Shown here piece by piece: positions 24,366 through 35,265 of a stretch of DNA of 64,000 bases. Below the pieces are notes generated by a model, which made no database searches, was not told the DNA's origin, and saw nothing but the letters and a program-made list of their open reading frames with translations. This DNA comes from Heterobasidion occidentale (taxonomy: Eukaryota; Basidiomycota; Agaricomycetes; Russulales; Bondarzewiaceae), in contig JBCAQO010000007.1 of assembly GCA_039111635.1 (NCBI GenBank), positions 2,604,001 through 2,668,000 of the forward strand, in the 5' to 3' direction. The position numbers were made by a program, and so were the translations under genes. Numbering within the stretch: position 1 is the first letter of the stretch; the number at the start of each line of letters is the position of its first letter.

Positions 24366-26151
24366 TAACTGGACCATTCTACCTCCCACCCAGACTCCTC
24401 TTCCAGAGGCTCCGCATCTGCCTAGGCCAGAGGAACATATAACTCCCACATCTCCTCATCCCGCATGGTCACCTCAAATGTGACCCTCACCCTTGTCTTT
24501 AACAACAATCATTCAACTGCACCCTGCAGGATATCCTTTCCATACTGAACACTCACCACCATCCCTTGCTGTACTTTTACCCTATCCTCAGATGTATGTA
24601 TCACCAACCATTGCTCACAATTGTCAGCCATCACTTTTAGAGGATGTGCTTAGAGGATATAGAGCCAACGCTCCACAAATTACATAGCCTGTGGCACATT
24701 TAGATCAAGCATCAATACCAAAGAGAGTGCATACTCACCAGGTGAGAGGAACTAAGGATGCTGGACATTTTGCATGTTGTCGTTCAAAAGAAGGTGTGCT
24801 GAGAGCATGCTGGCATGATATCTTTTTTATATTTGAATCTGTGTCTGCATAATATTAACCCTCTGTCATCTATACCCACAATGAATCGCAATAATTACTT
24901 CAACTGATACTGACACCATACCTTTATGTATTATAGCCTAGATGGGGGCTAGGCCTTTTCACCTTATACCACATACCATATGGGTTCCAGGTTCATACAT
25001 GTGCATGCTGGGGATGGCATGCATTCTTTTGTAGATGGGAGGCAAGGACAAAGAGATGGAGTGGGAGATCACACTGTGCTTAGTCATTGGGATCAGTAGT
25101 AGACACACGTAGAGATGGAGGAGAGGTCATCATCATAGGATCAGACAACATTGAGCCAGACTGCCCCACTCCAACAGTGAATATGATGACCAAATTAGTG
25201 ACTATTTGAACAAGGTAGGCATAGCAGACAGAAGTGAAAGAGTAAGTGCCCATGACCTGTTATTGACCACAAAGTCTTAGATTTGCTAATGCATTTCAAT
25301 AGGTATGTACAAGATGTGCAATATAATTTTTAAAATTATTGTATTGCTTGTATAATACTTAGCAAAAATATGCAGGACTGCTAATAGAAACTGGAAAATG
25401 GGACAATGCATATATGTGGGTATTGCATATCACACTTGTGATGTTGAAAAAACGCACAACCCCTTGTTTGTTCCGGCATAAGTTCACACTTACAATATAA
25501 GTGCCGCACCAAGGCACTAGTTAGACATCAAGATTAGTCACAGTTGTGCAGCATTAGGCATTGTCTACGTTGCTTTCACAAACTCAAGGCTCATCCTTAT
25601 TGTCTGCAATATATTGATAGCATGCAGCAGAAGAGATCTTACACAGAAGACATGCGAGGATGCAGGTAAGTCATGAATGGGCTCGCATGATATGTATAGG
25701 TAGCGGATGTGGTGAGCAGACACATCCAAGGCAGATTGCGAGTAAAACATGAAGACCCCCATATTTGGTAGGTGTATTGGAAACATTATAGTGCAAATAA
25801 GAAGGGAAAATGAACTGTAGAGCGTACAGTGATCAAATACTTCTGCTACCTGGAAAATTGGAGGGAAGGAGAAGTATGTGAGGTGTCTATACAGTGAGTT
25901 AAACAGGGATTTAGGAAGAGGGCTGAATTGACAATGGCTAGTTTCTCTGGGATGACTATGTACATGTTGTGGGACCCTGTCAACCACATTCAAGTCCACA
26001 TGTATGGAGAAAATAGGGAGGAATGGGACATAGTAATAGAGGAGGGAGTGATATGGTCCATGTAACATATTCCACAGGACCAAGGCCTATAGACAGTCAT
26101 TAGTTTCATGCAAAAGGACAACTAAGGCCAGCAGGGCACGTCAGTGCTCTG
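24366..26151. other. Decayed intergenic sequence
   Basis: I see no gene. It contains the second copy of the 145-bp dispersed repeat at 25033-25180. The 172-codon minus frame at 25565-26083 has no recognisable motif. Confidence 0.4.
25033..25180 (+). repeat. Dispersed repeat, copy 2 of 2
   Basis: Matches 10253-10395 (see that entry). Confidence 0.7.
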
Positions 26152-27006
26152 TGTTAGGACCGTGTCCTAATATGTGCTTTGCACATGAGCAGACGGGCTG
26201 GTCAAATGCTTTAGATGTGACTTAGACTCGGACTATTTTCAATGACTCATTACCATTGACATGCTAACTGCATGAACACTTACCTAATGTTCCTGGTTCT
26301 TGATGTGGATAGACATTGGTTCCTGGCCCTGTCCCTAGTTCCTGATCAATCATGATGTGGCTAGACATTTGATATGATGTGAACAGACATTAGTGATCTG
26401 ATTACCATATTTAGTTATATGGCAGGTTGATGACACATCTTTGCTTATGGATCTCAATTGTTTACCTTGGTACCTGAGAAGTGCACAGACCAGATCCTGA
26501 TTTGGCCCTAGATACATCTCTGTATAAATAGGCAAGATGAGCTTCTAAGAAGCTCAGCTTGTTCACCTGTAATACACTCAATCTCTGCACTGCGCCCGGT
26601 GTCTGGCTACCTTCCTAGCCCACACTTTGTGATCTCTATCAGATCTGAGAATCCTTTACACGGTCTAACAATGCACTGGACCCATCTCACTTCTCATCTC
26701 TCTCTTTCCTTACCCACTACTACACCGGCTTTGCTGCATTCCATGTTCTCAGTTGGACACCTCCTCGTGTCATCTGTTGGACAGGAGAAGATCATCCAGT
26801 TCCATCTCACCATCAAGAGGACCTCGAAGATCATCTTCTTACCCTCTTTGAGGACAAGGCAAAAAGCAACCCCAAGTTCCTCAAAAAGGCTCAAAGACGA
26901 TTGGTCGTCTTCATCCATTGAAGTCTATGGCTCTACAATACTGTGGAAGTTTAGCCTAGAGATTCCCTTTGTGCATTGGTGCACGTGATAGGTCTCCGAC
27001 CTAACA
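26152..27006 (+). repeat. Solo LTR 3, TGTTAGG family (855 bp)
   Basis: It runs TGTTAGGACCGTGTCCTAA..GACCTAACA with the perfect duplication CTCTG on both sides (26147-26151 and 27007-27011). TATA box TGTATAAATAGG is at about 26520-26531, followed by the palindrome GAGCTTCTAAGAAGCTC. It lies in the opposite orientation to copies 1, 2 and 4. Confidence 0.93.
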
Positions 27007-27311
27007 CTCTGCATGCATAGTATATTAGTGGTGCTTTCTTGTTTTTATTGCTGTTAATTCATGCTGTCTTGTTTTCTTGTTTGTGTTGCTATCTGTTGTT
27101 GAAAGTGTTTGGTACAATGAGAGGATCTTACATTGAAATAGTGGTGGACCATCATGTGACAAGTGTGCATAGATTTGGCAGGAAATCATATTGAGATATA
27201 GAGACCAGCGTATCAAAAATACATTCATCCATGATACCTTTTATCACCACTCCTTTCTGATCTTGAACATCCAGTCCCACTCTGACATGTAGTGTATAAG
27301 ATTGAGCACAT

Positions 27312-27914
27312 TGTTACAAACTGCTTGTTTGGTAACCCAAGAGTAACAGATTCTTCCCTAGGTTGCACAATGGACTGAGTGGAGAGAATGAAGTCTCAAC
27401 TGTATTAGAAGATTAATACAGGGATAGTTGCAGTGATCCGACTGTAGGAAGACAGTAGGGGACGAAGTGTCCATATAGGAAGATACAAACAAACAAAGAG
27501 AATAGACTGAAGTTCCTCAGCCTATTCTATGGGCCTTATATACTATATAGGGCGTAGGGTAAGAGTCTGTGTGCTTCTCCAGGTATCCATCCCAGGAGAG
27601 CGTGCGTTGCCATTTCTCTCAGCCGGTGCCTACTCTTGTACTTCTCCAGTCACACCAATCCATCCAGGTGCAACGAGGTGCTTACCCATATGCCCTAAGC
27701 CCATGGCATGTGAATGCCTATCTCACTGAGCTGCTATACCTATGACCCTGTCATATATCCTCTTCCAATGTCTTGAAGAACCATTGGACTAGTCGGCTCC
27801 TAAGGACATGCCAAATACCTTGATGTATGCTCCAGAGTTGAGCCGCCCAGTATGTAATGCTTGGACCGTTGGATAGACTGACCCCACAAGGTCCTGACAG
27901 GTCAAGTCATAATA
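27312..27914 (-). repeat. 3' LTR of the chromodomain element
   Basis: 603 bp, TGTTACAAACTGC at one end; the other end reads ATAATA where the partner has ATAACA. In sense, a TATA box (about 27539-27545 complement) precedes a predicted transcript start AGTCTATTCT at 27508-27499. It differs from the 5' LTR mainly by transitions. Confidence 0.93.
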
Positions 27915-27917
27915 TTA

Positions 27918-27926
27918 CACCCTCTC
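27918..27926 (-). other. Polypurine tract before the 3' LTR
   Basis: In sense, AGAGAGGGT lies three bases upstream of the 3' LTR start, the expected place for the plus-strand primer. Confidence 0.6.
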
Positions 27927-28772
27927 TAAGTCCTAACTCGTAGGAGGACTACTCGCTGCTTGCGAGCCTCATCATTATTCCATAAGCAATTGCTTTTTTG
28001 ACCGGTAAGACCAGATGCGGCTTCTGGTATAACTTCGTTTTCTGGAGTGAAGCTTGACTTACGTCTCTGGATCACCTAGGAGTTTTCCATCTCTGTTGAC
28101 TATGTTTGATCCGATGTTTTCCTTCATTGGTATGTTTTGATGCAAGGCCATTCCTTGAGTCAAAGGTAACTCCTCGAAGCAGGACTCCCTGCTACCTGTT
28201 TTGTTTATACCAGTTCAGCTCTAGCTGTGTCAAGGAAGGTGCTGATGCAAATGATTAAGGATGAGTTAGAGACACGTCTATGTGTTTGGTGTGTGTGTCG
28301 TTCTTCCTTCAAAATGCCGAAGGCCATGCTTCAGTGTTTCCAGGATAGATCTTCTTTCTCCTTGATCTCTGGTATCTAGGGGGACTCCAGGTGTGTGGGT
28401 TGATCGCTTTATTAAGGCTTAGGCTCACAAACCTATCAAGAATTTCCTTTTCTTGACTTGTTTTGAGTCTGGCAGGACCCCTTTGAAGATCCCTAACCCT
28501 GTCAGCCCCATACAATGGCCCGTCAGGTAAGAGGTTGAGTGTTTGTCCAGTGTTTGTTTGTCACATGGGAGCGAGCCTGTAGCTTCATTCCACGTATTGA
28601 ACATGAGGTAAGGATTTTGAAGAATAGACTTTCACCCTCATAGTCTCTTGAGTAGACTGATGTCACACAAACAGTTATTATTCCGGTTGGCTTTAAGGTA
28701 TGTCCCATAAGTGGTAGTTTAAATGTCATGCTGGACACTCCATGGTTTTATCTTGTCTTTGCGGACGTCGGG
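27927..28772. other. Non-coding 3' sequence of the chromodomain element
   Basis: Between the polypurine tract and the motif array. I see no gene or clear repeat. Confidence 0.4.
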
Positions 28773-30646
28773 TAGTTTATGCTTAAGTCTTTGCGGACTG
28801 CCCTGCTAGTTTAAACCAAGGTCGTTGTGGACCTATCTATCTCCAACATAAGAGTACCTGTAAACAAGATGGTAGACCTTTTTCTGCACACCAGAACATT
28901 TATTGGTGATGCGCATAGAGCCCTAGACCAAGTACAGCCATCTTGACAGGGTTCCCATTGAGGAAGGATGGTGTTAAGACCTGGTCTTCGCACGTAATGT
29001 GCCAGGAGGCTCCTGAGTCACTGAGGGATGTGCCAGATCCAAATGCGTCCGATGAAAGCACCAGCGGCTAACTGTGTGCGCAATTTGGAGTGCACGAGGG
29101 ATTTGTGATGGTATCGTGTCTCTAAGAAGGCACAAAGGCTTTCCCACAGATGTGAGGGTACAACCTGATGCGGACCTGGATAACAGTAGATATGCCGCCC
29201 ACTAAAGTCAAGATAGAATACTGCTAGTCCTGTGTAGAACGTAGCCAGTATTGAGGATGATTATAGAGAGGAGCGCAGGGCAAGTCAAACCAATGTTCAA
29301 GCAGATATTCTATTGACAATCAAAGGTCTGGCCTATTGGCAAAGACTATGATGTAGCAGAGGTATGGCTAGTACCAAAGGTCAAGGGTAAGAACAAGTGG
29401 GGGAGTAACAAAGGTGAACGAGCTGGCAAGACAGGTCTCTGGCTCATTCTATATATACACGATCCGCTTTAAGGCAAGATCTACAGAAGGTCTGTGCTTA
29501 AGGCACTAAGGCAAATAGAAGTAAACAATCAATGATCAAAGTGATGTAATCTATGATGCAATCAGAGAAGCATGATGCAATCAATGATGTCAGTGATGTA
29601 ACTGATCGCTATTTCAGGAACGAAAGATAAGATAAGATAACTCAATGTCTGTTGGTAAAGTCAAGGGGTCGGTCACCGGGTATAGGCCATATCTGTTGGT
29701 CATAGACCACATGTCATATGATCAGGTGATCATATATCATGTGTTATGAGCTGGCTCTTAACAGATGGTGACGGTTTATGCTATATCATACCGGATAACT
29801 TATAGAGTTGCCAGAATAGCCTTGTGGACTGAAGCCTATTTTGACACAACTCACATGGCCCTGTAAATGAAGGGCAGCCCAGTTTAACGTCATGGAGAAT
29901 GGCTATAGTTTAAAGTTGTTTTGGACGTCTGCTATTGCCTGGCTTGAACCTCCCAAGCCTTGATAGATTTAATCCTCCGGGGTGAGGGTAGTTTAAGGTC
30001 ATTTTGGACTAGTTGTGAGACAATGAAATTGTCCCATAACTACGACTCCTATATCTTGAAGGAGCAAGTAGTTTAACGTCATTGCAGACGGGTAGTGACT
30101 TTTTTGAAGTCACTGCCCACATTCCCTATGCTTGAAGGGACAATAGTTTAACGTCGTTGCGGACTATTGGGGCTGGAGTAATTCCAGCTCCAATACAACC
30201 CCTAGAACAAAGGGCAATAGTTTAATGTCATTGCGGACGGGTAGTGACTTGAGGCACAATCCTAGTTGCCTCTTGACTAGCCCTTGAACCAGAATTTCTT
30301 GCTTCTGACTTCAAGGGTAGAATGGGCATGCCGCGGAGTAGTCATGGTTTGGTAGGATGGCTCGACGGCCCACTCCGTGTCCCCAAACCCCTCGCACGGA
30401 ATTGAACCGTGTCGACCCCATATTCTTTTACTGTAGGGCATATGGAATATGGAAGCACCTTGACCTAGTCGGCAGGGTTCTGTAATGGTGGGGTCATCAC
30501 TTCCACCATTTACCAGAATACAACCACGCTCCAAGGGTCTTGGTAGTTTAGACATTGTTCTGGAAGATAACTAGTTTATAGTCATTGCGGACCAAGCCTT
30601 CTGTAGTTTTACATCATTGCAGATATATTTTCCGGTTCTGTTGGCA

Positions 30647-30671
30647 ACATAGTGGGCTATGAACACTATGT
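30647..30671. repeat. Perfect 8-bp hairpin (ACATAGTG..CACTATGT)
   Basis: An inverted repeat with a 9-base loop just after the motif copy at 30604, another stem-loop of the array. Confidence 0.65.
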
Positions 30672-30690
30672 GTCAGCATCAGTTGTAGGG

Positions 30691-30993
30691 TCCCCTAATG
30701 CGGAAAAGACCCTGTAAAACTGGTAATCCAAAGTGGGACGACAAAACACCTGTCAGACCTTGACAGCGAGGAAGAGCTCCACCATTTCCCAACCGTGAGC
30801 ATGCAACACAATTTCCCAACATATTCTTTGCATCATTCTAAGCATCCCCAGTGTTGCCACAATACTGAGGAGCCAGCATACCAGTATTTGTTGAATCCTA
30901 TATCAAGGACCTCCTAATGCGGAAAGGGTCCTGTAAAACCGGGGATCTTAGTGGGACACCCATGCACCTGTTATAATACCTCTTGACAGCGAG
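30691..30993. repeat. Duplicated module of about 80 bp
   Basis: 30691-30770 and 30911-30993 share cctaatgcggaaa, cctgtaaaac, gtgggac, acacctgt-like and ttgacagcgag blocks in the same order. In each, the last block is framed by a short inverted repeat (CCTCT..AGAGG in the second). It is part of the 3' non-coding region of the chromodomain element. Confidence 0.75.
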
Positions 30994-31354
30994 AGGTCGC
31001 TTGGAGGAATTTTTGCTCAACAGGTACTTCCCCTGCCCTTCTTATCTTTTCACACTTTAACGACATGCAGGTCAACATCTTGATCGGGGTGTCACCCGGG
31101 TTCAAGGTTTTCCTTCCTATCGTAGTTTAATGTCATTGCGGACGTGTAGTAGTAACGGTGTCCTGTGCGTGAAACCGGTACCTATGATGTGGAGGGTCCT
31201 TTCCTCTCCATCACTTCCTTTTAAGACAAGGGGTTCCTCAACTCCCCTATCTAATATTCTCCTCTAATGTTCCCGTAGTCCCCGTATCCTTTGTCCGGCC
31301 GATAGTACGGGTTGGCATCATCATAGTTCCCGTCTTCAATCTCGTCCCATGTGT

Positions 31355-31927
31355 CTAGCTCGACTCGAGTCCAGGTAACAGTTCTTGGAGTTGGTTGTGG
31401 GCGGCTGTGAGCTCATTGATTAGTCCGAGTATGCGCTCCTTTAGCTTCGTCACCTCGAGGATGTCTCGTAGTCGGCAAATTTTGCGATTGAGTTGCTCGA
31501 GGACTGTTTCCTCCTGGTTGAGGTGCTGCTCTTGCTCCTCGCCTCTTGTTTCTCCGATATTGTGGAGGGCGCTCCTCATGGCTGCTTCCGGCATCCTGCC
31601 TGCCAGGTTGTCCTGTTGGAACGGCAAGAACAGCCTCTCAGTCTCTTCGCGCCTGCCGTTGTACCGTGGTCCAGAGATATTCTGTCTGGGTGGCAGCATC
31701 TCTACCTCCCGTAGTTGGTATCTCCCTGCTGGCTTTGTTTTGCCATGGTTGGACGCGGAATGGCTCAGTGCAAATGGGTGGTGAGTGAGGTGCGTTGGTG
31801 TTGGATATAAGGGCAAGGAGGAGCTCCAGATTGACGAAGAACAAGAACTCATCTGGGTGAATGAGAAGGGCACAAGCCCCATCACTTCCTCTGGCGTCGC
31901 AGGAGGCGGCTCTATGATCCTTTGCAT
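31355..31927 (-). CDS. Second extra frame (190 codons) with coiled coil
   Basis: Open from 31927 to 31355. The N-terminal half is Ser/Pro-rich (SSSIWSSSLPLYPTPTHLTH). The C-terminal half is strongly helical with heptad-like Leu/Ile (HLNQEETVLEQLNRKICRLR, KLKERILGLINELTAAHNQL) and ends GLESS. It lies between the chromodomain and the non-coding array and is in sense with gag-pol. I do not recognise it. Given the decay around it, its open state over 190 codons is notable but could be chance plus GC-rich composition. Confidence 0.4.
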   Translation of the reverse strand: MQRIIEPPPATPEEVMGLVPFSFTQMSSCSSSIWSSSLPLYPTPTHLTHHPFALSHSASNHGKTKPAGRYQLREVEMLPPRQNISGPRYNGRREETERLFLPFQQDNLAGRMPEAAMRSALHNIGETRGEEQEQHLNQEETVLEQLNRKICRLRDILEVTKLKERILGLINELTAAHNQLQELLPGLESS

Positions 31928-32148
31928 AGGCCAAAAACCGGACCTGGTCTCTGGCTTCTGCTAGACGCCAAGGTACATCGCTGTTCTTGCTCCCTGATTG
32001 TCTGCCGATATCAAGGTGCGTTGGAGCAGCGCATCTCCTAGTCCTTCCAATTCTCGGGGGTGCAGATCTCCACTATGGGCAAGGGGTCTTCCTGGTTCAG
32101 TAGTTGGTGTACCAACCATTGTTGGTTCCAGTATAACTCATTCAACGT

Positions 32149-32508
32149 CTATAGCCAGTGCCAGATCTTCAGGGTCTCAAGATCTTCTTGAGCCTCCCAG
32201 TTCTGGTGTTGGTGCTCCTGGAGCCGTCGCCGCAGCCGATCTTGGAGCTGTTGGCGGACTAATCCTTCTTTCTTCTTGACGTCCCTCATGGTGATTGTCA
32301 TGAGTTCTCTCAGCCCAAAGTGGGGCTCCTGGATTTCTTCCATCTTTGTGGGTAAACACTGCAAGGTGAATGGAGATTGGCACAGAAACTCCTTCTGGAG
32401 TCTCTGGACTGCTGCCTCAGCCAGGACGTCCAGTGTCAGAGTTGGCAACAGCAAGGATGATATCTGGGGAAGGGTTTCTTGAGGGTGATGAGGTGGTTCC
32501 TTCATCAA
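32149..32508 (-). CDS. Additional coiled-coil-like frame downstream of the chromodomain
   Basis: 119 codons, just past the chromodomain in sense. It has a Lys/Arg/Gln-rich helical stretch (MRDVKKKEGLVRQQLQDRLR RRLQEHQHQN, split here at 20). The reading continues beyond the stop (NELYWNQQWLVHQLLNQEDP) towards the next frame, so it may once have been one longer protein. No known family is recognised. Standard Tf1/sushi elements do not need this region, which makes it either a third ORF or captured sequence. Confidence 0.4.
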   Translation of the reverse strand: MMKEPPHHPQETLPQISSLLLPTLTLDVLAEAAVQRLQKEFLCQSPFTLQCLPTKMEEIQEPHFGLRELMTITMRDVKKKEGLVRQQLQDRLRRRLQEHQHQNWEAQEDLETLKIWHWL

Positions 32509-32614
32509 TGAGCATGGCGCGCTCTAGAGAGTAATAGCGGGATGAGTGGTTGAACATATACTGGGAAAGGTTCTTGCTTTTAAGAGGGAGAGTCGTCTCC
32601 CCTTATATACCTTT

Positions 32615-34019
32615 CTAGATCCTAACTGCCACAGGTCGGGGCTTGTTTGGATAGCTTTTGTGAAATTCACAAAGCACCTTGTTGGCCGTATCTTTGAGGA
32701 GGGCAAAGGGTTCCCAGGTGTTATCTGCTTCAGAATACCCGACCCACTTGACAAGGTATTTGGTTCCCAAACCTTGATGTTTTGAATCTAAAATGGCCTC
32801 CACTTCATAGTGCTCTTCTTCATTCAAGATTTCTGGGGCAGGTCTCGGAAAGTTTTTCCCATGGGCCTTTGTCTCGTGATATTCTGTGAGGACGGAGGCG
32901 TGAAATACCAGGTATCTTCAGCCGATAAACCAGAACACCAATTCTTTCGGTCACTTGAAAAGGACCATAACGTCTAGGTGCCAGTTTGAACTTTGGATAA
33001 GTCGCCCAAATGTGGGTTCCTTCTAACCAAACTTGTGTTCCTGTTTCCTACTATGGGAGTTTCCTATGTAGGTCCCAGTCCTTGGCGTGCTGCGCTGCTA
33101 TTTGTAAACTGGCCGCTGCCTCTTCTTGGACTTCCTTGATTAGCTGTAAATGTTCTGTTACGGTAGGCACTTTAGTCTCCAGCGCTGAGTTGACCAAATA
33201 TGGTAGATTGAACCCATAGAGGACTTCAAACAGTGATTTTCTGGTGGCGGAGTGTTTTCGGGTGTTGTGGGATAATTCTGCAAAGGGAAGCAAGTCTACC
33301 CAGTTGTCTTGGCGGTAATTGCAAAATATCCGTAGGAATTGTTTGATCTCTTGATTTACCCGTTCCATTTCTCCATCCGTCTGGGGATAATAAGCTATGC
33401 TAAGGGCAGGAGTCATGCCTAGCCCTTTCCACAGTTCTTGTGTGAATTTTGCCGCAAAATGGGGGCCTCTGTCAGATGCCACCTTGGTTAGTAGACCATA
33501 CCATTTAAACACATTGTCCTGGAAGAGCATTGTGGTATCTTCTGCCGTAATTGTCTTCCTACACGGGGTTATGACTATCCCTTTGGACAGGCCCTGGTCT
33601 ACCACCATGTTTATCGAGTTGTACCCTCTGCTTTCTGGGAGGTCTGTTACAAAATTGTTAGATATGAAACACCAAGGGGTGTTTGTGGTTTCTAGCAGAT
33701 GAATTGGTGGATGGGTCCTGTGGGGGAGGTTCTTGGTAGATTGGCAAACCGCACATCCATCCACATATTGATGGATGAATTTGGTCATGCTTGACCACTA
33801 GTAATGGTGTTGTACCAGTTCCAGGATCTTTGCTTATCCTGGGTGTCCTGTGACCATGGTGTCGTGGTGTATTTTGACAATCATTTGGCGAAGGAGATTG
33901 TCCTTTGGGACACATATATAGCCATCACGTTGTGCAATGCCATTTTTGTGGGTCCAATGTCCTAGATGTTCTTTCATTGCTTTTGGTCCCTTTTCCAGAA
34001 GTTTCTTGAGCCACTCCAA
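32615..34019 (-). pseudogene. Integrase and chromodomain remnant
   Basis: The zinc-binding N-terminal part (34019-33834) includes IVKIHHDTMVTGHPG and, in the next frame, CAVCQSTKN. The core (33788-33051) keeps the second Asp (ASDRGPHFAAKFTQELWKGL) and the Glu (GEMERVNQEIKQFLR), but the first Asp is Asn (ISNNFVTDLP, codon 33656-33654). The C-terminal frame 32827-32615 is a chromodomain: EHYEVEAILDSKHQGLGTKY, LVKWVGYSEADNTWEP. The chromodomain would direct integration to modified histones. At least one stop and frameshift separate core and chromodomain. Confidence 0.85.
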
Positions 34020-34047
34020 CTAGTAAATCAAGTTCTGAACACGAGTG

Positions 34048-34548
34048 TCAAATGAGGGAGAGGATGTCCGAGAATATGATTTCCATTGCCTTGACTTGTA
34101 TACTTCCGCTTGGTTCTACCAACATTTTGCTGGACTTGGTGAAAAGTTTGGACGGGAGTAGAGTCTGTGCCTTGTTATCAGATTCCACCCCCTCACTAAG
34201 GTCTGGACGCCTGGACAGAGCATCTGCGTGATTTGCCGTTCCGGCTTTATAACTGAGCTGGAAATTGAATCGTGACAAAAACAGACTCCAGTACACTTGT
34301 CGTCTGGACAAGTCTCGTGCGGTCTGAAAGTAGATCAAGTTCTTGCGATCTGTCCAGATCTTGAAGGGATTTTGTGCGCCTTCGAGGTAATGTTTCCAGT
34401 GTTCCAGTGCCTTGATAATAGCGAGCAGCTCATGGTCATACACCTTATAGTTTTGCTCCGGGGGTGAAAACAATCCGGAGAGATAAGCAACCGGGTGCCA
34501 GTCATTGTCAGGTCCTTTCTGCAAGAGAACTGCACTGTATGCGGTCAA
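34048..34548 (-). pseudogene. RNase H remnant of the chromodomain element
   Basis: Open for 166 codons: AYSAVLLQKGPDNDWHPVAY, YDHELLAIIKALEHWKHYLE, FKIWTDRKNLIYFQTARDLS and AGTANHADALSRRPD. This is the standard Ty3/Gypsy RNase H with the WTDRKNL and HADALSR motifs. It is preceded by broken RT thumb sequence. Confidence 0.85.
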
Positions 34549-34699
34549 GGAGGTGTCGGTGACCAGTCGGTAAGGTCACATCGGATCGGGGTACAGCAGG
34601 ACAGGTTTACTAATGAAGGAGTTTTTCAGTTGGTCAAAAGCCTGTTGGCATTCCGTGGTCCAGTCCCATTTTGTGTTCTTTTTTGTGAGGTCATGTAAT

Positions 34700-35265
34700 G
34701 GTCGTGCAATCAGCAAGAATTTGTCAATAAATCACCAATAGAAATTTCCTAGACACAAAAAGGAGCAAATGTTGCAAACTGTGTGGGGGGCTGGCCATTT
34801 TTAAATAGTGTCCACCTTCGAATCTTCCATTGCAACATGATCTTTTGATACAGTATACCCCAAGTAGTTCAATTTGACCTTGTAGAACTCGCATTTTTCT
34901 GGTTTGAGGTATAGATCATTGTCTCGGAGGATTTGGAGGACTTCTCAAACAATTTTGATATGTTCTGCCATGGTTTTCAAGAAAATGATGATGTTGTCTA
35001 TGTATATCATGATTTTCCGGGCAAGGATGAGGTCTTGGAAGATCATATTCATCATAGCCTGGAAGGTTGCCAGGGAATTGCAGAGCCCAAAGAACATAAC
35101 TGTGGGTTCAAAGAGCCCCAAGGGTGTTACAAAGGCCGCCTTGGGTTCATCCCCTTCTTTGATGCACACATTGTTGTATCCTCACTGCACATCCAGTTTC
35201 AAAAATATTGTGGCCCCTTGGATAATGTCCAACAGTTCGGGGATTAATGGTAGGGGGCTCACATT
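34700..35265 (-). pseudogene. Reverse transcriptase catalytic region remnant
   Basis: The reading includes GDEPKAAFVTPLGLFEPTVM, FGLCNSLATFQAMMNMIF and the catalytic box YIDN (about 35004-34993) followed by IIIFLKTM. Active members have YxDD; the second Asp is Asn here through a single G-to-A change, which would abolish polymerisation. In-frame stops follow. Confidence 0.8.

Larger units (their letters stand above)
28773..31143 (-). repeat. Array of about 12 copies of a 21-bp motif alternating with stem-loops
   Basis: On plus the motif core is AGTTTAAYGTCATTGCGGAC preceded by T. Copies start at about 28773, 28807, 29880, 29906, 29989, 30069, 30144, 30218, 30544, 30572, 30604 and 31123. Five consecutive copies (29906 to 30218) are spaced 83, 80, 75 and 74 bp. 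Several are followed directly by an inverted repeat of different sequence: 30010-30040 (AGTTGTG..CATAACT), 30090-30118 (GGGTAGTGACTT..AAGTCACTGCCC), 30165-30195 (TATTGGGGCTGGA..TCCAGCTCCAATA). A linker like cttgaagggacaa precedes several copies. The array has no reading frame. Confidence 0.85.

Noticed and set aside
25565..26083. 172-codon frame on minus
   Set aside because: No recognisable motif, low CpG decayed surroundings, no sign of introns or promoter; chance or relic.
26599..26988. 129-codon frame seen in the solo LTRs (also 15550-15939, shorter in other copies)
   Set aside because: It looks conserved only because the LTRs are copies of each other. At 26599 it begins with GTG, not ATG, and it is cut short in copies 2, 4 and 5. 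Treated as LTR sequence, not a gene.
28773..31143. CRISPR-like array (repeat, spacer, repeat)
   Set aside because: The organism is a fungus, spacing is only partly regular, the motif is imperfect, and the spacers are self-complementary. It lies inside a retrotransposon. It is a structured repeat array, not CRISPR.
31395..31784. Plus-strand frames of 129, 80 and 73 codons opposite the extra element ORF
   Set aside because: They are shadows on the strand opposite to the coiled-coil frame; their Ser/Arg/Cys-rich composition is a by-product of it.
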